Assembly (NCBI GenBank): GCA_934045075.1
Contig: OW203738.1
Span: 8,602,868-8,666,867, forward strand
DNA length: 64,000 bases
Direction of reading: 5' to 3'
DNA from: Yponomeuta sedellus
Lineage: Eukaryota; Arthropoda; Insecta; Lepidoptera; Yponomeutidae
Part shown: one piece after another, positions 29,601-36,344 of the stretch
Layout of the letters: the number at the start of each line of letters is the position of its first letter
Position numbering within the stretch: the first letter of the stretch is position 1
Program-made: the position numbers and the translations under genes
Notes under the pieces: generated by a model
The model's database searches: none
Told to the model about the DNA's origin: nothing
Seen by the model: the letters and a program-made list of their open reading frames with translations, nothing else

Positions 29601-32600
29601 AAGAATGTTTTATGTAATATTATTTATTTAATGCTTTTCATAAGATTTATAGCTCTTTTTAGAGTGTTGGAATATGCATCTCGTGGTACAGATGCATCAA
29701 GAGATTGTGTGAGCTGCGAATTTGCGACGTACACATCTTTTATAAAACTTACTAAATGAAGATAATAACTTCATGACACTTTATTTCCTTACCTGTATTA
29801 TTCTGTATTTACAAAAAAATGTAATAGTAAATACTTAGGTACCTACTTAGACAATTGGTTTTACAACACACAATAAATTGACAACCCTTATTTATGAAAC
29901 AAATAAAGGAACTTTATTATTTACTTAACTTTGACCTTTCTAAGCATCACATAGCAGACATGTTTAATAATAAATTTAACCTGAAGTTTAGTTCTAATAA
30001 ACTGATAATGTTGTTTGGTTTCTATGGGATTATATTTATGTATTAGTAGTGATTAAAACTCATTAAACTTTTATCAAACTTGGAAATAAAAAATAAAATA
30101 AAAGTATTCTATCTAACTCTTTCTATTTTACCAAGTTTGCAATATTCCTTAGAATATCCATATTTCTGGTACATTTATATAGTTACAACTTCATTACAAT
30201 CATCATCATCATAATCAGCCGGTGTCAGTCAACTGCTGGACATAGGCCCCTTCCAAGACACACCACTGAGCCCAATGTTCGGCTCTCCTTTTTCAGTCAC
30301 AGTCCACCACTTCGCGAATGTCGTCGCTGCACCTTCTACTGGTCTAAGAGCTTAAAATTTACCCATAACCCAGCCCCGGGCCTATTTTAGCCCCCGAGGT
30401 AATCTCAAATTACAGTTGTGACATATTTTCTCAGGTACTGGGATGAACGCCCCCCGCAATTCATCTTGAGTGTAATGAAGTTGCTTTTATACCAGCTTGA
30501 TGTCAACTGGCTTCCCTCGAGACAGCGACCCCACTGTTCACAGGGCGTCCTACGCTGCGTTAGCCTATTCGCGGTCTCCACTCAAGAACCATTCCACTCC
30601 AACGCTTATCGGTCCTGCGGCAGACATGACCCGCCCACTGACACTTCAGTTTGCTAATCCATAGAGCTATGTCGATCATTCCAATAGCGAAATCTAATGT
30701 GAACTGCAGTTGAAACAGAAAGTTAGCGATACTTTAAATAATCAGCGGGAGCTATTACTTTCAAGGTATCCATAGGTATTACACAAGTAATTTAATATAA
30801 TCTAATTTCTTGAACTCGTCAAAAACATCTTCACCGATTTTTATGTTTTTTTTTGTATTTATTTGGTAGTCAGTGAATATATTGTAGGCTTTTTAATATG
30901 GCAAAATTATGTTTTCGGGGTCAGCTACTAACAATATCAAGTCCTACCTTCTCAGTCTAATAAATGGTACGATAACATTGTCATCATGACTGCATATAAC
31001 AATGTTATCTTCTGCCTGTCTTGGATTTATATAAACAAGTTTTGCATGCAGCGAAAATGCAATGATGAATACTATTGTTGTCGTAATTAGCTCAAATCAT
31101 GAGATTTGCACTAAAGTGAAAGGGAAAGTAATAATACAATTGAGTGCTAGAATAAAAGTGTCAATCAGTAATTTCACAGATCATACAACGGCCTTCTTTA
31201 CACACACCGTCCAACTTGCAATGCAAGATATGATGAGGTTTATCAAAATGATTCAATGATTTTTAAATGGAGAAGAAATTTAATACTTAAAAGTGGATGA
31301 ATACATCTATGGATGATAGGAAACATTGTGAGGAAACCAGTGTCTGAGGTGTTGACAATTATGTCCTTTTGTGAAATCACCAATCCTCAATAAGAATGTG
31401 TGTAAATTAAGCATACTCTCTCATACTCTCTCTCTCTGTCTAAGAGCAGGGCTTTGCTCTGCATAGTTCATCCCTATGAACATATGATAACATATGAACT
31501 GCATATGACAGTATGTAAGCATAATTTGACAGGAACAATAAATATTTTTCAAATCACTTTCCAGTCGCATGCAAACTACAACTCACTTAATGTGACAACC
31601 ACAACTTAGGCTTGAATTATTTTCATTATGAACAAAACTTGTTTATTTTTGCCAGTCATCTAACAATATTTATAGTTAGATCATCATTATTGGCCATATG
31701 ACCATATAAAAATGAAATTGAAGCAATTTTTACCATTACACATTTGACTCCCACTGCAGGACATAGGCATCCCTCATGGTTTACCAAGCTTTGTGGTCTT
31801 CTTGCTTGATAATTAGATATTACATTTAACTCAACAAAAATGTAAACTTGCAATACCTAATTACTTACATCAGTGTTGTACACTTTGAGGAAACTCCTCA
31901 TAGGTCAAGTCATTTGCAGATAATTTATACCCAAACATAGGAACATGGAACAGCACATGCTCAACTGGGATTTTTTATCAAAGAATAAGTAGAGTCAGAA
32001 AACCCCAAATGTTATGAGTATGTAACAGGAAAACATCATCAAATAATTAATGATCAAACAACTCACCCATTTCTCCTGGTTTACCCTCAATAGGCTCGAC
32101 ATGTGGTGCAGGCTGCCACCGCCGCAGCCTCTTCTCAGGGTAAGGGCGCAGGACAAGTCCATCCTCGCCAACACTCTCGTCAATATCATTTTCACCATAC
32201 AGGGGGAATTCTTTCTCTTTTGCTGCAGCTATGGCGGCCTTCTTACCCCGCAGCTGTTGCTGTTCAGGTGGGTGCTGCTAAAAGAATAACACTTTACAAT
32301 TAAGTATATTTTTTTTGTGTACCTAATTTGTAGGCAATTGGTGGGCAAAAGTCTCCCCAAGTTGGACCTGATATTTCCATCTTGATCTTGTACTTTAATT
32401 TAATTTCCACTGATACTTACAAACTTTAATTAAAATTGTAATCTCCACTGATATGTGAAAATATAATACCCATAATGATAAATGGATTACACCAACAATA
32501 ATGCTAAACTGACAATACCAAAATCCAGTTCAATGCATGGTTACCTAAACCTAGCTTAAACTTTTGGAGTTGCGATAATAAGCTTACCCATTCTGATTCT

Positions 32601-32743
32601 GTGGTAGGCTTCTTGCCACAGTCCCAGCCGTCACCGAAACAGTCAGAGTACAATGCCAGGAGGGCTACATCTACCAGCAGCCACAACAAAGACGTGATCA
32701 CAATTATCCGGCATGTGTGCATCCTTATTTTACTTCTGAACAT
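2504..32743 (-). CDS. Pgant5: Polypeptide N-acetylgalactosaminyltransferase (Pgant5-like), 8 exons, 3' end off the window
   Basis: This enzyme moves GalNAc from UDP-GalNAc to Ser/Thr of secretory proteins in the Golgi, starting mucin-type O-glycans. Coding exons on the minus strand are 32743-32588, 32277-32067, 26440-26311, 22872-22706, 13243-13079, 5598-5445, 3464-3287 and 2684-2504; all junctions are GT-AG and the phases agree, giving 447 residues plus one base. Residues about 11-31 form a type II signal anchor. The GT-A domain shows VFHNEAW (about 184-190), the metal-binding DAH (270-272), WGGENLE (377-383) and VGHVFR (403-408). Pgant family members are usually about 560-650 residues, so the rest of the ricin-type lectin domain must lie left of position 2504; I found no further exon in 1-2503. 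Similarity to Drosophila PGANT5 and vertebrate GALNT1 is recalled, so the family is certain and the exact paralogue likely. Introns carry LINEs, MITEs and tRNA-like repeats. Confidence 0.93.
2815..3010 (-). repeat. tRNA-like repeat copy (family T)
   Basis: On the minus strand: a leader ending in TTCGAAATTTCACTGATGCC, a tRNA-like core with an A box (TTAGCTCAGTTGGGAGAGCG) and a B box (GGGTTCGAATCCC), and then a tail (TTTTTAGCC...). Acceptor-like GCCCAT pairs with ATGGGT. It lies in the intron between Pgant5 exons 7 and 8 and is read in the Pgant5 direction. It is not a functional tRNA gene: the anticodon loop lacks U33. Confidence 0.8.
3287..3464 (-). CDS. Pgant5: Pgant5 coding exon 7 (GalNAc-T motif)
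   Basis: 178 bases, acceptor CGCAG and donor GTATGG. It encodes [17 protein letters not shown] and [13 protein letters not shown], the Gal/GalNAc-T signature, and ends in phase 0. Confidence 0.95.
4502..4832. mobile_element. MITE with TA-type ends
   Basis: The ends GGGCACCATCCATAAAATACG and, inverted, GGGACTATCCATAAAGTACG form imperfect terminal inverted repeats of at least 21 bp, each bordered by TA. There is no coding capacity. It lies in the intron between Pgant5 exons 6 and 7. It is inferred to be a non-autonomous element moved by a TA-targeting transposase. Confidence 0.7.
5445..5598 (-). CDS. Pgant5: Pgant5 coding exon 6
   Basis: 154 bases, acceptor TTCTAG and donor GTGAGT. It encodes [20 protein letters not shown] and ends in [11 protein letters not shown] plus two bases of Trp, a conserved central part of the GalNAc-transferase catalytic domain. 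Confidence 0.95.
6176..6222. repeat. Perfect short inverted repeat (21-bp arms, 5-nt loop)
   Basis: GCAGTGTTTATTGAGCATTTA, a loop CACTG, then its exact reverse complement. It is a perfect 47-base hairpin within AT-rich intron DNA. Confidence 0.85.
6705..6990. repeat. Inverted pair of tRNA-related repeat family B
   Basis: Around 6710-6755 the sequence CAGGGTACCCTAGTTTGGG is the inverted form of the family word ACTAGGATACCCTGTA, which recurs in the opposite sense at about 6850-6870. The second copy ends in GCGGCCCCCAGTGGGAATCG, a B-box-like end, as in the copy at 21.5 kb. Confidence 0.55.
7859..8031 (-). mobile_element. RTE-type LINE, 5'-truncated 3' end
   Basis: Reads on the minus strand as the C-terminal tail of an RTE reverse transcriptase: [17 protein letters not shown], then [13 protein letters not shown], then a 3' end with repeated GAAGAA. 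Only the final fifty-odd codons and the 3' end remain, typical of 5' truncation during target-primed reverse transcription. Confidence 0.75.
8215..8273. repeat. Near-perfect hairpin of pre-miRNA size
   Basis: TAGCATTAATTACTTACTAT and its complement with one A/C mismatch and one bulge close over a loop of about ten bases (AATGGGCCTG). Size and imperfect pairing resemble a miRNA precursor, but a deleted MITE or a template-switch scar is equally possible. There is no expression evidence. Confidence 0.6.
8380..8570 (-). repeat. tRNA-derived SINE copy (family F)
   Basis: On the minus strand it runs from a degraded tRNA-like head through GTCATTGGTA... to GAAGGAAAACATCGCGAGG, a motif shared with copies at 35620-35780 and 53555-53745. 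The 53.5-kb copy keeps a clear B box (GGGTTCGAATCCC), which identifies the family as tRNA-derived. Confidence 0.65.
12327..12375. repeat. Inverted duplication inside the mariner relic
   Basis: A 20-bp arm (CGTTTCGTAACAATGGACGA) is repeated exactly in inverse after a 9-base loop. It spans the codons of the conserved TMDE motif and creates a foldback that no functional transposase would have. Confidence 0.9.
12961..13005. repeat. Perfect short inverted repeat (18-bp arms, 9-nt loop)
   Basis: ATGACCATTAATAACTTA and its exact reverse complement flank nine A/T-rich bases. It sits just past the mariner reading frame and about 75 bp from Pgant5 exon 5, whose donor site faces it. Confidence 0.85.
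13079..13243 (-). CDS. Pgant5: Pgant5 coding exon 5 (DxH motif)
   Basis: 165 bases, acceptor CCCAG and donor GTAAGT. It encodes the segment ending [17 protein letters not shown] is the manganese-binding DxH motif needed for catalysis. It is GC-rich compared with the surrounding intron. Confidence 0.95.
13575..13672 (-). repeat. Internally deleted copy of the composite RTE-tail repeat
   Basis: CCACTGCTGGACATAGCCC (RTE-like 3' end) is joined directly to GCGGGAAGAATTTGGGTTGG...GACACCACACAG. The same two ends are separated by about 150 extra bases in the copy at 14930-15190. Confidence 0.65.
14653..14820. repeat. Inverted pair of family-T tails
   Basis: AACCTATTTAGAGGCTAAAA at the left is mirrored at about 14740-14772, with only part of the tRNA-like core left between the arms. 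The right arm continues through TTAGCGCGGGTTAGTGCATT to an A-rich end. It is one of several inverted arrangements of this family in the window. Confidence 0.8.
14930..15190 (-). repeat. Composite short repeat with an RTE-like 3' end
   Basis: On the minus strand it starts CTGTGTGGTGTCGGCCTAGA, contains GTCGTAAAAGGCGACTTAGG, and ends with the RTE 3' end (CTATGTCCAGCAGTGG... with repeated GAAGAA). Sharing a 3' end with a LINE suggests a short element mobilised by RTE machinery; that is inference. Confidence 0.6.
15870..16922 (+). CDS. LINE ORF1 protein: PHD-like finger, coiled coil, FP25K-like C-terminus
   Basis: This 350-residue nucleic-acid binding protein is encoded by the retrotransposon. 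Residues 5-56 form a PHD-like zinc finger (C-x2-C pairs: CFKC, CNVC, CENC, with a His in LHYTC). Residues about 90-165 are a heptad-rich coiled coil. A GC-rich, Arg/Ala/Pro-rich linker precedes a C-terminal segment starting [15 protein letters not shown], which resembles the conserved C-terminal domain of baculovirus FP25K-type proteins that is common in insect LINE ORF1s. It probably packages element RNA. The next frame starts about 300 bases downstream. Start chosen at the ATG before MECFKC; a second ATG lies two codons later. Confidence 0.85.
   Translation: MIMECFKCKSKVKSDELLKCNVCSIVLHYTCAGLDLISFKKILPMNKPKWKCENCKLAKMGSPIVINKGVDDAEAMSSIVNIDMESIMHLINKRFNSLKDSIDALKVDVNSKLTQLTETVCSFDQRISLMEARIESVTDASRKLAAENQSLHKTIELMKVELNDRDQESLANDLEISGIPEMKEESIGHIIHLVATKLGINIGEQDIVNASRVGPVRPGGMVEGASSDSASASAGPRPRPIAVRLARRALKDRFLSAARVRRGATTADCGLPGPSRRFYVNERLTKANRSLFNKAREEGKRHGWRFIWTREGRVLVRREQGKASHRIRTESDLKSVFGADKVSLEGAATE
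17219..20119 (+). CDS. LINE ORF2 protein: AP endonuclease and reverse transcriptase
   Basis: This retrotransposition enzyme of about 966 residues (from the ATG at 17219) nicks target DNA and copies element RNA. The N-terminal endonuclease shows [24 protein letters not shown] and a late [10 protein letters not shown]. The reverse transcriptase shows [47 protein letters not shown] and the catalytic YADDTQI. The usual GDFN of the endonuclease reads TDFN, keeping the catalytic Asp and Asn but losing the Gly. No stop or frameshift was seen. The clade (CR1, L2 or a close Jockey-group relative) is not resolved by eye. Confidence 0.92.
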   Translation: MENRKSKYLRLGFLNVRSLNTGQDELITTITKLRLDIIALNETWVKEGQETIAPRVPGYSLKLRARSAVRRGGGVGFYVRKGVRVKVIEHPSSPLEQMWLELSVAGIRIALGTAYRPEEVHRGIAIDALTESVSSFSYCNHMFLFTDFNTDLMTFESYEAKEFKSFLHQFNLDQLVTEPTRVTDTSRTLLDLAITDIPSKVKNINVLHNRSLSDHGLVWLDVDIKKPKITTRFSISRPLNRMNRDKFEKDLVNTPWYKILELESVDLMIDLFNVYITHLFDTHAPIRRAKILDKPKPWITDMVRFMMNLRDEALIKAQKSKKDSDLDYYKSLKNLVNCTINKEKVAYFRHYVNKNKNDPGKMWKHFKDASPFYTKQSIDIPVELNDPQKINQHFLNVPGNSYVNKDLLELFETSRFNNSFFTLTPVDQSDVHKILSSIKTNAKGHDGISIEMIKYTLHCTLPIITAIVNKSIETQTYPKSYKMAVVKPIPKSSNVGNYKDLRPISVLPVMSKVIEKAVQIQIIKYLHNEEIIPNVQSGFRRGHGTETALLQVTDDILTASDRNLSSILVLLDFSRAFDCVSSELLIAKLKFYGFSDNTCRWFRSFITGRTQYVSTVNENGEILTSDLSELGRGTPQGAILSPILFTIYTADMPNILKDCRCHLYADDTQIYHSFNQADTKSAVSKINDDLNGIFRWAQRNCLVLNPLKSKCMVIGTTHQIKAVLEQNPIISIDNQKVPFVEEARNLGVIYDEQLQFQSHIQEKIRHAFFKLRVLYGIRNYLVVDVRETLVELLVLSPFNYCSAVYGPRISRKVAEAIQRVQNACARFCYKIPKLAHVTPYLNGHNKLKMEARRELHLACLTHKVVWNKTPEYLYGKLRFKRDAHLLHTRSKDLNMLCVPKHRLAGFRGCFTYRSAKIWNNLPPPMGQVLMTVQTFKFKYRQMLLKQQKEFGHLRCPRHYMDTLHSH
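20600..20637. repeat. Perfect short inverted repeat (17-bp arms, 4-nt loop)
   Basis: TTCATTTTGTGTAGAGA, loop TATT, then the exact reverse complement. It lies just past the LINE 3' end. Confidence 0.85.
20799..20825. repeat. Perfect short inverted repeat (13-bp arms, 1-nt loop)
   Basis: AATAGTTGATTTT, one A, then the exact reverse complement. It is about 160 bp from the preceding hairpin. Confidence 0.8.
21425..21610 (-). repeat. tRNA-related repeat family B
   Basis: Read on the minus strand it starts with a tRNA-like head (GATCTAGCGGTTAACACG, then GGTTTGATTCTC) and continues into the family-B body shared with 150-260 and 6790-6990. It is the best-preserved head of the family here. Confidence 0.6.
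22430..22530. repeat. Fragment of dispersed repeat family A
   Basis: Starts CCTTGTATGTCCACACTGCT and continues GGGGCACGGGTCTCTTCC...GGTTAGGCCATACTCCACCA. Longer copies are at 28330-28720, 40575-40985 and 63676-64000; fragments are at 2385-2445, 5255-5310, 25325-25380 and 27680-27830. Confidence 0.7.
22706..22872 (-). CDS. Pgant5: Pgant5 coding exon 4 (start of GT-A domain)
   Basis: 167 bases, acceptor CTCAG and donor GTGAGA. It encodes [15 protein letters not shown] and [12 protein letters not shown], the first UDP-sugar binding strands of family 2/27 glycosyltransferases. Confidence 0.95.
22873..26310. other. Pgant5 intron (exons 3 to 4)
   Basis: Contains LINE-like 3' ends of family E (about 23215-23335 plus; 24428-24475 minus; shared words CTGGTTGTGCAATAAAGT), a family-A fragment with a GATGATGATG tail (25325-25380) and a pair of tight hairpins (25942-26008). 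The rest is anonymous AT-rich DNA. Confidence 0.55.
25942..26008. repeat. Two adjacent tight palindromes
   Basis: CTCAGAATATA, one base, and its reverse complement (25942-25964), then CTGTCCTTTTCATCATA, one base, and its reverse complement (25974-26008). Both are perfect. Flanking GCGATTACGC and GCTCAGCGTAATTGC suggest a longer, partly deleted foldback. Confidence 0.8.
26311..26440 (-). CDS. Pgant5: Pgant5 coding exon 3
   Basis: 130 bases, acceptor CCAG and donor GTGAGT. It encodes the stretch before the catalytic domain, including [20 protein letters not shown], the typical GalNAc-transferase motif that precedes the first conserved Cys. It ends in phase 2; the next exon completes Lys and then starts CKTKRYP. 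Confidence 0.92.
28330..28720. repeat. Long copy of dispersed repeat family A
   Basis: Runs from CTGCTGGGGCACGGGTCTCT through GCCTTGCGAAGCACGGAAGC to CCTGACCGCGCCTGTTGCTG. The order of these blocks is the same at 40575-40985 and 63676-64000. There is no open frame. A family-T tail follows directly. Confidence 0.7.
29081..29551. mobile_element. hAT-type MITE with 8-bp target duplication
   Basis: The terminal inverted repeats CAGGGTTCGAAA and, inverted, CAGGGTTCGAAAGG are flanked on both sides by ATACTAAA (29073-29080 and 29552-29559). Subterminal ATAATTATC motifs repeat in both orientations. At 471 bp it has no transposase and would depend on an hAT transposase elsewhere. It lies in a Pgant5 intron. 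Confidence 0.88.
30200..30670 (-). mobile_element. RTE-type LINE fragment, rearranged
   Basis: On the minus strand 30670-30450 reads [16 protein letters not shown] and RSVGRPV, the C-terminal signature of RTE ORF2, with stops. After about 70-100 unrelated bases the 3' end follows (GGGGCCTATGTCCAGCAGTT, then GATGATGATGATG). It is a pseudogene fragment. Confidence 0.7.
32067..32277 (-). CDS. Pgant5: Pgant5 coding exon 2 (stem region)
   Basis: 211 bases after a TTTTAG acceptor, ending at a GTGAGT donor. It encodes a hydrophilic stem that opens with a Gln/Pro-rich stretch and contains the acidic segment [11 protein letters not shown] followed by a basic run (EKRLRRW). It ends in phase 1, which the next exon completes to Gly. 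Confidence 0.88.
32588..32743 (-). CDS. Pgant5: Pgant5 coding exon 1 (signal anchor)
   Basis: Fifty-two codons from the ATG at 32743-32741 to a GTAAGC donor at 32587. It encodes a short basic cytoplasmic tail, a hydrophobic anchor (residues about 11-31) and the start of the stem. It ends in phase 0. The ATG is the first in the frame that gives a normal Golgi type II topology. Confidence 0.9.
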
Positions 32744-33897
32744 CTTAATAGATTCCGTTTACTGCCACATGACAACGCTATTGCTAATCGGCAGACGGCG
32801 CCCTGCAAAACCCAACGTTCAGTTACCTGGCCGCGTTCACACCGCAATCGATTTAACAAATCGCCACTGAACTGTATAAATCACAGAAAAGTTCCCAATC
32901 CGAGCACGGTCCAATGCTAAGTAGGTTTCCGGATCTATCACGGTGCGTGATGTGAAATTTTACAGAAACACTAAAGTTCTATCCTGACGTAGACTTTATA
33001 ACACATTTTCTGACTGAATTTTGGGTGGGCAGTTAAATTGTAGGTAATAAATAATAAAACGGAATATGTCTGTTCACACCACTCTGCTTATCGAGTGAAA
33101 ATCCAACTATTCAAGTTTTTCAAGCCTTTGAAAAAGATCGACAATCGCCAATCGCCAACCCGACCATCACAACCGTCACGTCACAAATGTCGACTTTTAC
33201 ATTTCCGTAGAGTATCAATATAGAAGAACGTATAGAACAGATTATTGGACTATAACCGCTTTTAAATATGCAAATATTATGTGCCTGGCAACACTGTATA
33301 CGTCTTCTTGTTTACCCGACTGTTAAAGCAAACGAGAGGTATGTTTTACGCGCTTATGTACCTACGCTTTTAAAGTTCAAAGAATTCGTGTAAGAATTTG
33401 ATAAATACACGAAAATTAAAATTAAGTACAAGTAATATTCAATAACAAGTATCATAAATATTACTAACAACAACTAAATATAAAAAAACTACACCCAGAT
33501 AAAAGTCTGCCCGAGGTAATAGCCAGCATTGCCCAGACTGTAATGGCACGTCGACGAGAAACGACGACAGAATGAAGAATGTTAACAAATTTTGATTATT
33601 AGCACTTCATATTCTCTGTCAAAAATAAAAAATACTAGTGAAAGAATTACTTCGATACGTTAATTAGTATCCAATTTAGAAGTAAAACAAGTTGTAACCG
33701 TACGACGCGAGCCGCCGGTTACGCTTTGACGTCATCGCACAACACAATCAGTCTGGTCACTTAGTCCGCTTGTAGTCGTGCGCCCGTGCCGTCGAAATTA
33801 TACCTAAATACTTTTAAAAATAGGTTTTTAAATTGTCCTTAGCACGGGTTAGTGCATTAATAAAAAAAAATATAAAAAATATTTTTCTTCCAAAACT

Positions 33898-34176
33898 TTA
33901 CACATTTTTCAAAAAGCTAATCACAATATTCTTTATTATAAAGTACTTAATGCATATCAACATCCTTGAGGTTTCAAAGTCAACGTGTGCAATATAAAAT
34001 AGGGCTTTTCTTTTTCCGGTGATTTTCATTTGTGTTTGTATCTGAGCATAATAATTTTTGCATAGTTTACTTTTGCTATAATACGTAATAAAAGTGTTTG
34101 CCTTGGTTGGACACTTTACTTCTATAACGCAGTCATCAGTAAGCCCGTCAGACGAGGCACCTATCAGGCCACTCAT
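33898..34176 (-). pseudogene. YqaJ/lambda-exonuclease-type nuclease fragment
   Basis: This minus-strand fragment reads GLIGASSDGLTDDCVIEVKC, then YYAQIQTQMKITGKRKALFY. The order G-A-S-x-D-G...E-x-K-C-P...Q-x-Q-x-Q is that of the YqaJ-type exonuclease core: the Asp of SSDG and the EVK pair are catalytic metal ligands in the family, and the Gln-rich helix follows. Such domains occur in phage-like recombinases and widely as repeated elements in insect genomes. Only about 75 residues are homologous, with no proper start or 5' portion, and a family-T repeat tail abuts the 3' side. It is called a relic of a mobile or virus-derived gene; no function is claimed. Confidence 0.7.
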
Positions 34177-35234
34177 TCTTTAAAAAAAACACCAGATTCC
34201 ACTATCTTTATAAAGTGTATCTTCGCGACTTCCTTCATGACATCCTTTTATAATATTTTACCTTTTTTGAAAGCATTCGTAGCACAACACAGTTAAGAAA
34301 TATTCGCATATCGAGTCGATAAATCGTTCAAAAATGTTCCCTTTCATTATGTTCGTTCAATAATCTAACAAATGTGGAATATTATGCAAAAATGTAATGG
34401 CTACTTGTCAAAATTCAGGAGATTTTACTCAATTCTACAAATAAAACAGTAGATCAGGAGACAGCGCTTAAAATCAGAAAATCTCCTGATAAATTAGGCG
34501 TGTTGTGACATGACGTCACAAGCGGTCATGTGACTGTTAGCGGGACTCCATATTTTTCGTAACTATGAATGCTTATAAAATCAAAACTACTAAGTATTTT
34601 TTACTACAGCAAAAACTAGTGTATTTGTATAGAAACAGGCTTTACTGAGAGAGTTTACTTTTCAAGCGATTTGGCATACCTAGTAACATTCTTCATTTGA
34701 AAATTGTGCCTTTACGGGTCCGCACGGTCGCAGTATCTCAACACCAAATGGCACAACAGTCTACAATATTATACTGGCACAAATTCGTGACTCTGCGCTA
34801 TAGTCCCGTACTAGCGCCACTTGATGCCGCAGCCTGGAAGGCCTGGACGGGAAATTTTCCGCGCATGTTGCGTCTCTCATCAGGGTACTCCGATCTTTTC
34901 ATGGAATCAACGACATCCTATTTGGTCTCTTGCCATCGTTCCGGGCTATCCCCATTCGGTTCTAGAAAGGCCGGGACGTTGATCAGGGCAAGATCCCTCC
35001 GGATGATGTGTTTCATCGGCGCATGGCGAGGAAATCTGCCGACACTCCGATGGCATTTTAGACTGTGTCGACCTTTTTATTATACTATTCCAATACATTA
35101 TCAAATTCTGATATTTTATCGTGATAAAAGGCGTGACTCGTGCCATTATACTACCCAGGCAGTATTTAGTTTTTATATTAATTGAATTATTATTACCTAT
35201 TCTGTGAATCAGCCAGCCACTGACTGACTCATAG

Positions 35235-35442
35235 ACGGAGCTTACACGTTCAATCAGGCGACAGACAATTCCATCAGTCTAGTTAGACTTACGGCAGACT
35301 AATTAATTGTCTATTCACTGATGGATATTCGAATATTTTCATGATTCATCATCAATCTGGCCGGCAACAAAGTCACGGACTGAACCAATCATATAATATT
35401 TGGACTGAACTGACTCCAGACTGAACGTGTAAGCTCCGTATC
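35235..35442. mobile_element. Small inverted-repeat element
   Basis: ACGGAGCTTACACGTTCAAT near the left end is matched in inverse by ATTGAACGTGTAAGCTCCGT-like sequence near the right (one mismatch). The element is about 210 bp with several internal GACTGA words. The target duplication is unclear (TA is possible). Confidence 0.6.
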
Positions 35443-35619
35443 CTTAGATGACAGAGTGTTAATCAGTGTTGCCAGATGACGCGATTTATCGCCATTTGAG
35501 CTATCTTGAAAGGAGTTTTTTTATGTAGCTTGTTAACGTCCCACTGCAGAGCACAGGCCTTCTCTCAGAGAGTATGGGCTAATTACCACGCGTGCCCACC
35601 ACGGCCTGACCATTTCGAG

Positions 35620-35780
35620 CGTATTTGAACAGCTCAGACACTCAGGTTTCCTTACGATGTTTTCCTTTGCCGTTAGCGAGAGGCATTGCCACTAAACATT
35701 ACAAATGCACATATCTTAGAAAGTCAAGTTATTGCACTGGGAATCGAATCTTTGTCTCTCCCTTCCAAGTCCCATTGGAG
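35620..35780 (-). repeat. tRNA-derived SINE copy (family F), degraded
   Basis: Shares CAGACACTCAGGTTTCCTTA and CGATGTTTTCCTTTGCCGTT with the copies at 8380-8570 and 53555-53745. The tRNA-like end reads GGGAATCGAATC and has decayed. Confidence 0.6.
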
Positions 35781-36052
35781 GATGGAGGATGGAGAATTGA
35801 CGATAGTAAATTGGAATTGGTGACCGTTCGGTTCGCCAATGAAGATTGTTCAGATATCAAAATATTTAACTTCCAAGTATCACTGAAATCCATCAAAAAA
35901 CGACAAAGTTAAAGAAGTTTACATTTAAGCTGTTTTAAAACGCGGCCAGTGGGTTGTGATTCCGTGCCCATTTTTATTGCATAACTCTAAAAACTATCTT
36001 TTCAAATAGTAGATGGTGACACCCAGATGCCAAATTAATATGTGTAGTTAGA

Positions 36053-36083
<31 letters not shown>

Positions 36084-36142
36084 AGCCTTTTTATTCCGAA
36101 TTTTTTACAGTTTCCTTTCTACAAATAGTTCCAGTACACTAA

Positions 36143-36344
36143 TCACATTAAATCTCTAAGTTCGGTGTGCCTTACGGCATAGGCCTCCTCCAACGTCTTC
36201 CACTGTTTCCTGTCTGTTGCAATTCTTAGCCAAAGCGGACCTAGAGTCAGTTTCAGATCATCTTCCCATCTTGTCACTTGGCGGCCCCTGCTCCTTGACC
36301 CATCTCTTGGATACCAGAGTGTTACCAGCTTGCTCCATTTTCAT
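36143..36344 (-). pseudogene. Displaced C-terminal end of RTE ORF2
   Basis: On the minus strand this stretch reads as the conserved RTE tail (WSKLVTLWYPRDGSRSRGRQ, then VTRWEDDLKLTLGPLW) and ends at TGA 36145-36143. It is out of frame with the upstream ORF2 by one base, in a short A-run. Confidence 0.88.

Larger units (their letters stand above)
26441..32066. other. Pgant5 intron (exons 2 to 3)
   Basis: Contains family-A repeats (27680-27830, 28330-28720), a family-C LINE-like 3' end (28145-28310), a family-T tail (28690-28728), an hAT-type MITE with target duplication (29081-29551) and an RTE fragment (30200-30670). Nothing recognisable was seen in 26540-27480 or 30700-32060. Confidence 0.55.
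32744..36045. other. Region upstream of Pgant5
   Basis: Presumed Pgant5 5' UTR and promoter; no TATA box could be assigned. It also holds a family-T tail (33813-33868), the YqaJ-like fragment (33898-34176), an inverted-repeat element (35235-35442) and a family-F SINE (35620-35780). The open frame at 34697-35185 has no family resemblance and was not called. Confidence 0.5.

Noticed and set aside
34697..35185. 162-codon plus-strand frame
   Set aside because: Starts with a non-ATG codon, has no recognisable domain and no neighbouring exons.
36059..36083. Independent TAA microsatellite
   Set aside because: It sits exactly between the target duplication and the 3' UTR of the RTE element, so it is that element's tail.
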